Assembly: GCF_910594005.1 (NCBI RefSeq)
Contig: NC_057826.1
Location: 28,863,501 to 28,927,500 of the forward strand
Direction of reading: 5' to 3'
Origin: Cervus elaphus
Lineage: Eukaryota > Chordata > Mammalia > Artiodactyla > Cervidae
DNA length: 64,000 nt
Both the position numbers and the translations under genes were made by a program. Below are positions 9,727 through 21,645 of this stretch, one piece after another (position 1 is the first letter of the stretch; each line of letters opens with the position of its first letter). The notes beneath the pieces were generated by a model. That model was not told where the DNA came from, did not search any database, and was given only the letters and a program-made list of their open reading frames with translations.

Positions 9727-12700
9727 AACTATGGCATTTTAGAAAACTTCTTAGCAGCTAACAGAGTTGGAGAAAGGGTTAAAAATGCAGGCTCCCGTCC
9801 AAAACGCACTGTAACGTTCGCCTTTTGTTGCATTCCAAACACACATGTACTTCCCGCCTGCTGCAGGGCTTGTAACATCCTTGCAGAGGCTGCGGCTTAC
9901 AACCTATCAGCACCTTCAGGATCAGCCTGGAGAGCAAGAAAAATATTATGTGAGAGGTTTTTCTCTCCTAAAGCCAGTCTTAGGGAACCAGCCATTTTCT
10001 GAGGAAAAGCAAGATTGTTGAAGGCCAATACACAGTGGGTTTATTTTAGCCCTATGTGATGCAATAATAATAATAATATATTTTCTAAAAAGTGTTGCTT
10101 AAGAAAAGGCTGCGAATTGGGACTCGGTTGGCTTGGGTTTAGGAGCTGGTATGCAGCAAAACAGCCAGATGTAGTTCTTTGGGGGAAAAGAAATCTTAAA
10201 AGAAAAAAAAAAAGAAAGAAACCTCCATAGGTTTGGGAAAGGGCAATAAAGCATATGAAGGTGTGTGGTACCATGCCAAAAGCAAAAGAATATTTCACTA
10301 AAACCACAACCCCAGTCACATGTTATTACTTATGCTATGGTTGACAATGACTGGCATAGGGCATGAAATAATAATGTCTGGTGGATTTGGCATCGCTTTA
10401 TGTTAACAGGAAACTGTGTTCTTTTGATTCCGTTGATTGGTTTCCTGCTGAAGGCCATCCATGACAGAGCAGGGAGTATACAAGACTATTGTCTAATTTC
10501 CATTTTTCCCAGTGCCTCTTGCTTCTGGCTGGGGAAGCTGGCAGCCTTCATTTGACATGATCAGGCCCCAGTCTTGCAATAATGCATGCGAGACTGGTTG
10601 TAAATGTTGCATTTAGCAGATTGGTTAGGGAAGGAAGAAATCACTGAAACGCAGAAGCATACACATGTTCAAACAAGCACAGATGAAGCACCATTTGTTC
10701 TGTGGCAAATGCACAGACTCCATTCATTCCCTGCCATCAGCATCAAGGGGCCATGTCACAATGTAGCAGAAGGACTGCCTCCCAGGGAGACCTGGAAATG
10801 TTTCAAAGGGTTAGACCATCATGAGGGAGGAGAAGGAGAATGTTTTGGCTGCGCCTGGCTCTCCTTCCTCCATGATTTCTAAGCCAGATCATCTGAGAAG
10901 TCATGAAGCCTTGGTCGAGAGTAGCATGGCTGGGCCTAAGCCTGAGAAAACGTCCGTTGCTTAGTCAGCAGCCTCTGCCAGGCCACGTCCATGTGCATTC
11001 TTGGTGCGCTTAGTAACATCATGGATAGAATTTTATATTTGTTGGACATAGTGCATATTTTTCATTGACTTGATTTCAGGATGGTATTGGGAGCAATTTA
11101 TTTTAATAGCATGTTGGTAACAAAGTAATTCTCTTTAAAACAATGAAGGCAGGGAATTCATGTTAATAACGGGCATTGGGTGGACCCTGGGAAGGCAACA
11201 AAGCTAAGTGCCACATCCTGCTCTGCCCCTCCTCAACCAGCCAGCCACCAGTGGGGATAGGAATTCTCTCCTCTTTGATCAGAGACAAGATGAGCTTCAG
11301 AAGCTTACCCCAAATGTCTCGTAACTCTGGTCACTGACCTGGCCCATTAGCACATCAGACACGCCATCTCCTTTTTCAAGCCCTAGCAATGGCAACAACA
11401 ACAGTTTAAGAATGTATTTCATTTCCAGGTAAGAAATTTTAGGTCACACAACATACACAACAGTTAAGTTACAGGAATGGACTCAATCACAGATTCAGCT
11501 GGGGGTAGCTTAACTTATGTCTTTGGACCACCCTCAGCTAAAAGCCTTCTTAGTCCCTGATCTGTAAAACCCAAACCCTTTTTGCCAAAGCTGTAAGTAC
11601 AACATCTCCACTTCCCTGCGTGCACACCGGCACATCAGGCATACACACATGGGCACCCCACCCACCCAGGCTGAGTTCTAGGTCAAAACCACACCCTCGG
11701 CAACCATCCAAGCTCTGATCTGGTCACTTCCCTTGACTGACCTTGATGGGTGGCCTGGGGACTAGGTGTGGCTAGAGCCAGATGGACAGAAAGAGGAGCC
11801 AAGACCCCACCGAAAGAATGAAGCTTCTTGGGAGTGGACAGGGCAGGAGGGAGAAGCCAGCCAGCCCTCTCCAGGTTACTCTTGCGGGCGAGGGTGCCAG
11901 GGTGAGGGAAGAACTTGAAGAGACAGCCGCCTAGAGGACAGCAATTAAGAAGCAAGTTGCTGGGGAGAAGTAGCTGGGGCTGCGCCTTCATCGCCACTGG
12001 AAATCAGAACCAGCGCCGGACACATCCCAGCTCCCTTTTTCTCAGCATCACTCGCTCTCACCCCTCCACCTGAAGCCCCAGTCAGACTTTAGCTGAAGCC
12101 TTCATGCGGCGGTCCCTCTCCTTCCATGCTTGTTTTCCTCTCCCCTCCCTGCCACCTCTCTTCTCTCTCTCCTTATTGTCATATTCTGCCCTCCTGTCTT
12201 TCATAAAGACTTGGCTGCAAGCTGCCTGTCCAGGATGGATGGGTGTGCGGTGGTCCCTGGAGGTCAGTTGGGAGGATGGGCCCAGAGGGTGGGCCAGAAG
12301 ATAGATAAGGTCCAGGGGACAGCCAGGTGGCCAGAGGGGTAGGGAGGGAGTGGGGATGTCAGTGAGCTCTGACCTGGATTTAGAGAACACAGGGCACCGT
12401 GAGTCAAAACTGGTCTTGCCCTCAGCAGGCAGGCAGCCAGGCAGTGGTCCTTCCTCCAGGTCCTCCTGGCCCAGCCTCCCTCAGCCAGCGTCACTCAGGT
12501 CACAGGAAGCATCTCAATCCTTCTCTGGCTGCTTCTTCAAGGTTCAGTGAGATGCTGGGTTCCTGGCCTCTAACTGCAGCTCCTGCCTTTGGTTTATTTC
12601 TCATCTTCCCCGGTGTGCCTGTTTCATCCATGATGGAGAACCTCGCCCTGGGTCTCCTCTTATTCAGTTCTGCATCCATCCAGCCTGCGGGACTGCCTGC

Positions 12701-13364
12701 CTCTCCAGGGCCAGGTAATGGCAAGTCCAGATAGGAGTCCAGATCTCTGGATCCTGGTCCTTAGCTCCTTCTGCTTCTTAGTACCATCTGCCCACACTGC
12801 TGTCTGGTGGCTGCGAATGGTCATTTTGTAGGAAACAGCCTCAGAACCGTTCTTCTGGGTCAAGCAGAAGTGAAGCTAATTTAGTGCAAAGTGTTTTCGG
12901 TTTGTTTGGTTTGGTTTTTCTGCTGGTTTGGAATCCTACTGGACTTGGGACATGGCTTTTCCTATCTCCAGATATACAATGAGATTTACATTAGGAAGGC
13001 TCTTAACCTCAGGTGAGGCTTCAAACTCACATAATAGGAGGATCCAGGACTTCAATGGGACTCCTTTATTTTCCTTTCCCAGGCAGCTCCACACCCCTCT
13101 GGTTCTTCTATAGACGGGATCCCATGTATGGAGTCAGGCATCTATAAGAGCCTGGACTCCAGACAAACCTTGGAGGAGCTGAAGCAGAGTGCCCTTGACG
13201 GGACCCTTCACTCCCCCTCCCCTCACGCAAAGTACACAGACTTGTAATATCCTGCGAGGACATTTTGAATGCATTTCTGTTAATCAGTCAAAATGGCTGG
13301 ATTGAAAGATGCTTTTTTATTCACTCTGCTGTCTTTCTCTTCCACTGGGATCAACCCTACCAGG
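9727..13364. other. 3.6-kb repeat-poor block
   Basis: Almost no young repeats. Visible structure is limited to an (AAT)n run (about 10063-10077), an A-rich tract (10200-10222) and a pyrimidine-rich tract (12129-12180). Overlapping frames between 12082 and 12863 occur on both strands with no recognised domain. It could hold noncoding regulatory DNA, but nothing in the sequence proves it. Confidence 0.35.
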
Positions 13365-13450
13365 CAGGACTTTGTGTTGTCTGGTTGCCTAGAATAGAAT
13401 CTGGAACATGGAAGGCACTCAATAAGTACCTGCAAAATAAAGGCGTGAAC
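13365..13450 (+). repeat. MIR 3' end
   Basis: Contains 'gaaggcactcaataagtacc', the typical MIR 3' phrase. Confidence 0.65.
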
Positions 13451-14559
13451 AATGGCTCCACTCTTAGGTTCTAAATTTCTGTAACCGCACTAAGAGGCCA
13501 GAGGCCAGAGTCCATCTATGCTGCCCGTATCCCTTCATCACCAGAGAGAGACCCCAGTTCTAGATATCCCATTGGAGCTAGATGATTCTTGCCTCCTCAG
13601 CGACCTTCCTTTCCTGCCTTGTTCTTCTTGCCATTCTTGCATGTCTTTAAACTCTCCTACCAGTAACTCAAGTGATCCTGTTTCCGCTGATGTTTCCAAA
13701 CTACCAGCCATGCCATCTTCCCTTCAGTTTGTATCTGGTGAAAAAAAAAAAAATTCCTCCCAGAAATGTGACTCAGAGGTAATCAACGTAAATGTCATCC
13801 AAGGCCAGGGGCAATTTCTCAGCCATGAGTCACATCCCCTCTGTTGAGAACCTGGGTTTCAGTCAAGGCAGAAAGTTTGAAAATCCAGCCCCGGAGACAT
13901 CCCGTTCCTCCCCAGTCCCACGCTCACTGGCTGCAGGAATCTCGCCCTGTCACTCCTCACTGATGCCTTGACCACATCAGGTGATGCCTCAGGCTGCCCT
14001 CCCTTCCCCGCAAGCATCAGTGGCTTCCCGGCAGGAAGGCCAGCTGCGTCTTCTCTCCAAGGACAGGGAGGCATAGCTCACCATGGGCTCAGGGCCAGGG
14101 CACCTCCAACCTCCCACTCCAGCTGGAAACAGGACATGAAAGGCACAGGTTAGGAAGGACCCATGGCCACCGAATTCAAAGGGCACATTCATGAAGTTAA
14201 AAATAATAAAAATTTTCCAGCATTTAGATTGCTCTGCTTCCCTTATTCTTTCTCTTTTCCTCTCAAACTTGTAGAATGGCCCCAATGCATGAATTTAAAA
14301 CAAGACACAAGGAAGGAAAGAAGAAAGGAAGGAAGGGAGGGAATATATATAAAGGTCATCGGACCACGCAGGAAGGTGACACCCAGGCACTTGCTGTGGA
14401 AATAGAAGGGAACTAAGTCTGCACTCAAACTTGAAAGGCAGTGACAAGGTGAGAAATTGTTTTCCAGGTCACGGGAAGGTCACTGACAAGTTTCCAGGGC
14501 TCCGGTAAGTAGGAAAATGACTGAGGCTTGACTTAGACTGAGGATAACCTTGAATGGGA
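13451..14559. other. Single-copy stretch with GGAA tract
   Basis: A (GGAA)n-like tract lies at about 14310-14341 and an A13 run at 13740. No gene recognised; the 109-codon frame at 13518-13847 has no known domain. Confidence 0.4.
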
Positions 14560-14715
14560 GAAGCAGACAGCACAGGGTGAAGTGCACAGGCTGGGAGCCA
14601 GGCAGTTCCTGGTTTCACATTGTAAGAAGCAAATGAAAGAAACCATGTAAAAAGAATGATCCTGGCATATAATCGGCCTTCTACACGTAACTGTGGAATG
14701 AATGAATGAACATGT
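14560..14715 (+). repeat. MIR SINE with (GAAT)n 3' end
   Basis: MIR-like core 'ggctgggagccaggcagttc' followed by 'cctggcatataatcggcctt' and a gaatgaatgaatgaa tail. Confidence 0.6.
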
Positions 14716-15459
14716 GAATGCTTAAGTGCCTGCGGCACAGGCAGCTGATCACTCAAAAATAGCAGGAGCCATATCCCTCAAGCTCTTTGCTAAAAACCTT
14801 TGGGATCCCTTTCTGTCACTGAGCTGGGGCTTAACTGACAGTAGTCAGGAAACCAGAGGGCCAGGAGGAAGAGGAGACTCAGCTACACCCAGAGCATCTC
14901 CTCCTGCAAACCTGATGATGGCTACATCACAACGGCCCAGACAACAGGAACAGTGAAAGGTCACTGTCTCCAGAAAGGGCCATGTCTAAAGGGGTGCAAA
15001 CCAAACCCCTCTGAAGATGCCAAGAGTTATTAGTTCTCTGCCTGGGGACTTTCTTGGCTAGCCCTCGCAGGTCCTAGAAGCTATCTCCTTTATCCTGTGT
15101 CTGCATTACTGCTCACTCCAGGCAGAACCTCTGACTTTCCAGGCAAATCTTGAAATTCAGGGTGCCTTCTATCTGAAGTTGGTTAATTTACAAGTCAAAA
15201 TGTGGCAGAAAGTTTCCCAGAGCTGGGAGAGAATTTGAACATTATCCAAGCTACCCTGCATTAGCCAAGTCTCTGCATTACTCGAAAAACCCATCTCAAA
15301 CTACTTTAAGCCAAAGAAGAAAATTTCCTGGCTCACAAAACCAAACTTCCAGAAGACAGGAGTAAAATTGGCTTTAGGAACTGCTAGGACCAGGAACTGA
15401 AAACCTGGTCAGAACTCGTATCTAAACTTCTGGCAGTTCCAGGCTCATATCCAAGCTTT
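14716..15459. other. Single-copy stretch, nothing recognised
   Basis: No recognised repeat, RNA gene or supported exon. Confidence 0.35.
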
Positions 15460-15575
15460 AAGATGTTCCAGCTTCAGTTTTTCCATCTGTATAACTGGAA
15501 TATTAACTTTCCTATCTACTTCACAGCATTATTGTCGAGATCAAGTGAGAAAATACATGAACAGAGGTATGATGT
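15460..15575 (+). repeat. MIR SINE fragment
   Basis: Core phrase 'tttttccatctgtataactg' followed by a diverged 'gagatcaagtgagaaaatac'. Confidence 0.6.
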
Positions 15576-15929
15576 GTAGTCTGGGATAAACACTTGTTTT
15601 GAAAATGCAAATTTATTCCAGTTAGGTGAGTATATCATGGAACAATTTGAGCATACCGTAGATTTCTCATGGGTAATTATTGTCTGTGAGAAAAACTAGG
15701 TTAACATAGAAAACTGCAGCCGGGTGAACTGAGTCTTGGATAGGATGCACCCAGGCACACACTTCACACATCTACCCTCTACCTTGAAGCTGTGTTGTCC
15801 TACACACCCTACTTACCCTGACCAAGTGTGTTGTCGTCCAAGGTTGTTTCACTATTCTTTCACACTTGCTAACTTTTCTGTAGTTGAAAAGAAACAACAA
15901 CAACTCATTCAGCATTTGAAATATGTCTG

Positions 15930-16650
15930 AGCATCCTCGTTCAAAAACACCAAACAGGTCATGAGAAAGAAAAGCTTTGTGTACTAAGGAAAAGCTTTAT
16001 GTGAAAAAAAGCATTTTGAAAGACTCAAGAGAACACCTGACATTTTCCAAGCAACAAGCATAAAAGAATCCACAATACCATGACGAGAAAAGAAACATCT
16101 ATACATGGAAATCTAAGTGCTAAAAAGTCGGTAAGAATAAGACCTGAAGTTGGAAGAGATGGAAAAGATGAGTATTGTTGAAACTGAAAACCAAAGAGTG
16201 AAAGATGGGGGATGACCTTTCTCACAAAAAGAACACACTATCTGTGTACAAAGACCTTCATGAAAAATGCTATATTCTGCAGAGGTGGCACTTTCTAGTA
16301 CTGTCAGTAGCTAGTTGGGTAGTTTCAAATATTGCTACAATTTTCAAAGCTTTCAGCTGTTAGACAAAGCCCCAAGAGCAGATGAGAAAGCCATGAGAGA
16401 ATTTCCAGCAGGGATACAGAAGTTAACTGAAAAAGATCATACATGGATTTAACTTTTCAATTTCAGTGAAGATGGTATCTATTATACCATAATATAATTG
16501 CATACTTCAAAAGGCCTATATTTCAAAGTCAGAAAAATAAGCTCCAGGATTTCAAGACTGAAAATTTTGATAACCTTCCTTCTATCACTTTATAATAACT
16601 CACAAGCTGCAAAGCCCACTTCCACAAGCAAACTTCTGGTTTTTTTTAAG
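15930..16650 (+). mobile_element. Probable Tigger/pogo DNA-transposon relic
   Basis: No intact frame survives, but short stretches translate to phrases typical of pogo/Tigger transposases. Around 16368-16440 a frame reads ADEKAMREFPAGIQKL, similar in layout to the acidic linker before the catalytic DDE core. Near 16545-16570 a GFK-like start resembles the GFKASKDR region. Many frameshifts and stops. No terminal repeats were found. The assignment is inference from weak motifs. Confidence 0.4.
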
Positions 16651-17997
16651 GTAAGGTACTATATTTATTGTGGTATTTACATATTTCTTAATTATTTAAC
16701 ATGAGACTGTGCCACCGTTTTTATTAGATTCCTATCTTTTTTTAATGTCACTAACAAAGCTTTTAGGTATTGTACCTTTGATCCATTTTCAATAAACCCT
16801 GTAGTTTTTATTGTGTAATTTTGCATAATGAGGTGAGTTTTAAGCATGCATGTGTTGAGCTATAGCAACACTGATGTACTGAAATGAAATATACAAGTGT
16901 ACTAGGATGTTACTATCTGGATCTTTTCATTCCTACTCAACCGTGGTTTGGCCACTACAGGCTACAGGTGTGAACTCCTAAATTAAACTTGTCTCTCCCA
17001 TCTGGGCCCCAGACCAGAGCCTCCCAAGATCTACTTCATTCCTTGAGGTCCTCAGGGCTGAATCAAACATCTTGAAAACCCTACTCTGTGCAGCGCCTTT
17101 TGGAAGGACTGCCCAGGAACCCCATTCGTCTCTGGCAGCATGTTATTTCATCTTCAACTCCATCAATCTTATTCTTTCTCTCTGAATCTACCTGCTAGAA
17201 GCCTTGTATATCCGTGCAGTTCCTATTTGCTTTCTATGGAACAAGCACCTCTTCGCTTTCTCCACTGTTAAGCAGTGCTGGCTGAGTCGACAGGACTGAA
17301 TGGAAGTTGGCGCCCCTTCCTGAGTAATGAAGGAAGCAGCCCTGGAAAGCCAGCATTGTGCTTATGGGACCCAGACACATTTTCAGGAGCCTGCATTGTG
17401 GGCTGAGCATCCTCCAGACTTTCCTTGGCCTGTTTGGAAAGGCTTGGCTCTTCTATAAGACTCGGCAGACCTGTCTGTGCAAAAAACAACTGGGACCAGC
17501 CCTGCAGGAGGTGAGGAGAACAGGCTGGAAACCAGACCCATGGCCACCTAGCAAACCACATTTCAACCACTGCCATTTGTGAAACGCTTTTCCTGGGGAA
17601 TTTTATTATTCTTTCCTGACTACCTAACACATGTCAGAGTTTGGAGAGTTAAGGAAATCCCCCACTGTGTAAGCTTTATTTTACTTTAAAAAGTGAGTTT
17701 CTAGCCCTTCCTGTTTCTAAACTCCAGTAGCTTTGTCTACATAAGAACACCACTGTGCAGCTCAGCTAAGACAACCCCAGAATGAAAGGTGTAAATTATG
17801 TCACTCCAAAGAGGCAGCAACTTCAAAACTGTTTTAGTACGAAAGGTGGTGGCGATCAATAGAATTCTTCTCAAATTTGACTTTGTTTAACCCTTTAGTT
17901 CAGCTGTGTGGTTTAGGAGTGGGGTTTTCAAGGGGATAACATTGAACTTGACTAGCAATTAGAACTGCTTTCTTTTATTTTGTAAATATAGGGACGC
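16651..17997. other. Single-copy stretch, nothing recognised
   Basis: AT-rich first half. Opposed open frames at 17268-17630 (minus) and 17358-17582 (plus) overlap and have no known domain. Confidence 0.35.
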
Positions 17998-18178
17998 TTT
18001 TTAAAAATTGAAGTATAATTTATTTACGAAGTTGTATTCATTACTGCTGTTTAGCAAAGTGATTCAGTTATACATGTATATACATTCTTTATATATATAT
18101 TCTTTTCCATTATGGTTTATCATAGGATACTGAAAACACAGTTCTCTGTGCTATACTGAAGGACCTTGTTTATCCAGG
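17998..18178 (-). mobile_element. Artiodactyl L1 3' end, antisense
   Basis: Ordered landmarks: 'attgaagtataatttattta', 'gtgattcagttatacatgta', 'ttccattatggtttatca', 'tctctgtgctatactgaagg'. Reads as the reverse complement of an L1 3' UTR. Confidence 0.85.
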
Positions 18179-18434
18179 AGAATTGCTTTTGATTCTATAT
18201 TCATCTCCTGACCTCTTTGCATGTAGATACTTCACCTCTAAATCACAGACCACAATAACATAATACCAAACTGTATATACCGTCAAAGTGGAAAAGGTAA
18301 TGTTTAAAACCTGAAGGACGGATGCATACTGGGAAAGGTGTTTGTGTGGAAACATTTGAATTAGAAGTGCATCGAATCAGAAGTGCATCTACATCAAAGG
18401 TCCGGGATTGGCCTCAGAACATTCCTGCTTGGAA

Positions 18435-18655
18435 AGACGGTAGAGTCTGTGGTGTCAGGCTGCCTGGATTTGATTCTTGGCTCTGCCATCAGTGAGTCAC
18501 TTGACCTTCAGGAAGTCACCTTCTGTTCTTCTTTTTTCTTAACTGTAACATAAGCATCATAGTGACACCTGACTGCTAAGCCATTATAAAAATTCAGTGG
18601 AGAGTTCAAGGAAAACACCAGGTACATAGTAAGCACTCAATAAATATTTGCTATT
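18435..18655 (+). repeat. MIR SINE, nearly full length
   Basis: Head-to-tail MIR order: 'tgcctggatttgattcttgg', 'ctctgccatcagtgagtcac', 'cttgaccttcaggaagtcac', and the 3' phrase 'agtaagcactcaataaatat'. Confidence 0.8.
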
Positions 18656-18900
18656 TTCGACCTTCTCAAACAACCTTGTGAACAGTCTAGAATAACATGT
18701 AGTTTTATTCAAACATAGGCACTGTGGTTATTTGTCTAAAATGTGTTATTCTAATAATAAGACCTTTCTCATAAAGATTAAAGGAGTTAACACATGTAAG
18801 GTACCTGATACATAGTGGGTACTCAATAAATATTACATGTTTTGAACATCTCAAACTGTATTGACTAGCTCTGGGATAATAGTTGAAGGAGATTCAAAAA
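18656..18900 (+). repeat. Second MIR 3' end plus duplicated flank
   Basis: 'gtgggtactcaataaatatt' at about 18815 repeats the MIR 3' end seen at about 18630. Both copies are followed by a similar flank ('ccttctcaaacaaccttgtg' versus 'catctcaaactgtattga', then 'agaataacat' versus 'gggataatag'). The spacing is about 185 bp. Confidence 0.5.
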
Positions 18901-19929
18901 TATTTATTCTTCAGATTTTATGAAAGGTGCAGCCCTTAGTCCTTTCTGCCTATTTGGGTCCAAATCCAGGTTTTGGTTCTGATAAATGCTTATTTTCAAC
19001 CCTGAGTTCATGAGGTCATACTTGAAGTAATCACAGTCGCATGTTGGTTGTTTACATTGAAAGAGAAGCAGAAACTCACAGAGAGCAGAAATCTATAGAA
19101 AATACACCGATTCCCCCAAGAATTTGCTGGGCCCCTCCATCTCCTGCAGGGAGCCTGCTCGCCCAACCATGGGCAGTGGACCCCTGGAGCCTGCTCCTCC
19201 CATCCGGCCAGAGTTGGTTTTGCACATTTTTTCCCAACTCCTCTTCAAGGGACTCCTGGTTCAAGTTGGGAGCCTAAAATTAGTGAGGGTGTTTACACCA
19301 TGAAAATTGGTCAGTGCCACAAACTTGAGATTCCTTTTCTGGACAGCTATTTGCAAAACATTTACTAGCCCATGCTGCGTGGTGGCGCCAAAAACTTTGT
19401 CCCCTCTTGTCTGAACGCTCGTTCCCGAGATCTTCTGCAGGCTAGGGACCATCTGCCACCCCTGCTGCTGGCTCTGCTGTGGGGCTGCCGTAACCATCTG
19501 GCCCCTCTGCAGAGCTGTGGTCCTCTTGATGGGCGGCCTCCTCTTCCCTGGGGAGAGAAGGAGGCAGGAGGACTCCCTCCCTCTTGCCACTTTACCCCCT
19601 CAGTCACCACAATATGAATACACAGGCTGCAAAGACACAGGCAAAATTTCTTTATTAATGGGTTAATGCACATTGAGAAAGAAATTATAGTGTAAGAGAG
19701 ACAAAGTCTGAAGTTGAAGTCAATTTGGACTTTATGGGTTCAGAGCCCATCCCCAGGGAGAAAACTTTATCCCTTTTCCTGGGAAATCTCTATACCTCCC
19801 CCTACCCATGGGAAGAGGTCTCACTCTCAGAATGCTTATGGAGAGCTACAGTTTGAATGAATCCCTCCCCAACCACCTTCAGTAGAGTGGACACAAATGC
19901 TTATTGCCACCTCTAAGTGAAGCAAGAGG
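18901..19929. other. Unassigned stretch upstream of an LTR-like element
   Basis: A GC-richer segment (19370-19600) has overlapping frames on both strands with no recognised domain. The word tggtggcgcc near 19380 is superficially like a retroviral primer-binding site but is not in the right place for one. I cannot assign it. Confidence 0.25.
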
Positions 19930-20385
19930 GAAGGAGACAGGGAACAACCTTTAAAAGAATGACATGTCCACATCTCATGACAAAGACTGGTTGGAACCAA
20001 CTGAGTCCAAAATGCAGAAGATTTAACTTCCAGTGGACCTTGGGCCTCATTATGAGCTCATTGTAATACATTAGCATGCTAAATGCACATCCACCAGGTA
20101 TCATGACAGTTCTGAGGCCAACCATAAAAGGCCAAAAAGGGAGTGGTGGCCCAATTCCTGGAAATCTCTGCCCTTTCCCCTAAAATAATTGGAATAATCC
20201 ACCCACTCATCAGCCTATGAAAAAACCCATCCCATGAAAACTAACCACCTCATATTTCGAGGCTCTTACACTTTCTGAGATGACCCACACTCTGTGGAGT
20301 GTATTTTTCTCGAAATAAATCCACTTCTTACCAATCATTTCATCTCTAAATTCTTTTGCAATGAAACAAGAACCTTAAATTCACC
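19930..20385 (+). mobile_element. Solo LTR-like element (ERV1-type layout)
   Basis: Layout suggests a solo long terminal repeat: a U3-like region, a TATA-like ccataaaagg at 20122-20131, and about 190 bp later an AATAAA at 20314-20319 preceded by 'ctgtggagtgtatttttc'. No gag, pol or env coding sequence is adjacent. Exact ends and family are not determined. Confidence 0.45.
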
Positions 20386-20410
20386 ATGAACATAAGCATG
20401 GAGAGCAATG

Positions 20411-20626
20411 GAGACATGAACATGTGTGCGCTCAGTCATGTCTGACTCTGCTACTCTAGTAGCCCACTAGGACCTTTGTTCATGGGATTTTCTCACAAGA
20501 ATACTGGATGGGGCTTCCATTTCCTCCTAAAGGGGATCTTCCTGATCCAGGGATCAAACCTGCATCTACTGCAATGGCAGGCAGATTCTTTACCACTGAG
20601 CCACCTGGAAATTGCAGAGACATGAA
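20411..20626 (-). mobile_element. Bov-tA SINE, antisense, with 10-bp TSD
   Basis: Body 20421-20616 runs from 'catgtgtgcgctcagtcatg' to 'ccactgagccacctggaa'. The duplicated target gagacatgaa lies at 20411-20420 and 20617-20626. More diverged than the other copies. Confidence 0.88.
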
Positions 20627-20629
20627 TTT

Positions 20630-21303
20630 TGTTGTTGTTCAGTCACTCAGCCATGTCTGACTCTTTGCGACACCATGAACTGCAGTACACCAGGCTTCCC
20701 TGTCCTTCACCATCTCCCGGAGCTTGCTCAAACTCATGTCCATTGAGTCGGTGATGCCATCCAACCATCTCATCCTCTGTCATCCCCTTCTCTTCCTGCC
20801 TTCAATCTTTCCCAGCATCAGGGTCTTCTTTAATGAGTCAGCTCTTCACATCAGGTGGCCAAAGTATTGGAGCTTCACCTTCAGCATCAGTCCTTCAGGA
20901 TGAATATTCAGTGAGTATTCAGGATTGATTTCCTTTAGGATTGACTGGCTTGATCTCTTTGTAGTCCAAGGGATTCTCAAGGGTCTTCTCCAACACCATG
21001 GTTCAAAAGCATCAGTTCTTCTGCACTCAGTCTTCTTTAAGGTCCAACTCTCACATCCATACATGACTACTGGAAAAACCATAACCTTGACTATATGGAC
21101 TTTTGTTGGCAAAATAATGTCTCTGCTTTTTAATAATCTGTCTAGCTTGGTCATAGTTTTTCTTCCAAGGAGCAAACATCTTTTAATTTTATGGCTGCAG
21201 TCACCATCTGCAGTGATTTTGGAGCCCAAGAAAATAAAGTCTGTCACTGTTTCCATTGTTTCCCCATCTATTTGCCACAATGCCAGATGCCATGATCTCA
21301 GTT
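20630..21303 (-). mobile_element. BovB LINE 3' end, antisense, 5'-truncated
   Basis: Antisense BovB (RTE clade) from its 3' tip ('gttgttgttcagtcactcag') into the C-terminal coding part. The minus-strand frame 20846-21280 encodes 144 residues of the region after the reverse-transcriptase domain, including ITADGDCSHKIKR, VVMYGCESWT and LRIPWTTKRSSQSILKEI. The YADD core is not included. Confidence 0.93.
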
Positions 21304-21483
21304 TTTTTTAATAATTTCGTGGATGAGGGTGGGTGTGAATCCTTGAATGAAGGTTTACTTTGCAACCTTCCCACAATAAAAGAGATATAGGACTGCCAAT
21401 TTTATATTAATTGACCTCTTAAAGTAAGTACCTCTCCCAAAGACAGATATTAAATTTTCTCAGAAGCACTACAATCTAAGCCA

Positions 21484-21645
21484 GCAGTTCTCAACTCCGG
21501 TTGTACATTAGAATCACACAGGGAGTTTAAAAAGAAAAAAATACTGGGTTTCTCACAGAGTTGGGTTTGGGCCCAGCCCTTCTTATTTTTTAAGACTTAC
21601 CAGGTGACTCTAATGTGCAGACACATTTGGAAGCCACCGGTCTAA
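21484..21645 (+). mobile_element. MER5-type hAT element
   Basis: Opens with a hAT-type terminal phrase 'agcagttctcaactccggt' and closes with 'tttggaagccaccggtct'. In between are the diverged MER5 phrases 'cattagaatcacacaggg' and 'ccaggtgactctaatgtgc'. Confidence 0.75.

Noticed and set aside
9508..10002. 164-codon plus-strand frame
   Set aside because: Its first third is antisense Bov-tA; the remainder has no family resemblance.
19370..19400. Retroviral primer-binding site (tggtggcgcc)
   Set aside because: Not placed directly after an LTR 3' end and not followed by leader or gag-like sequence.
20925..21311. 128-codon plus-strand frame
   Set aside because: Antisense to the BovB coding remnant on the minus strand.
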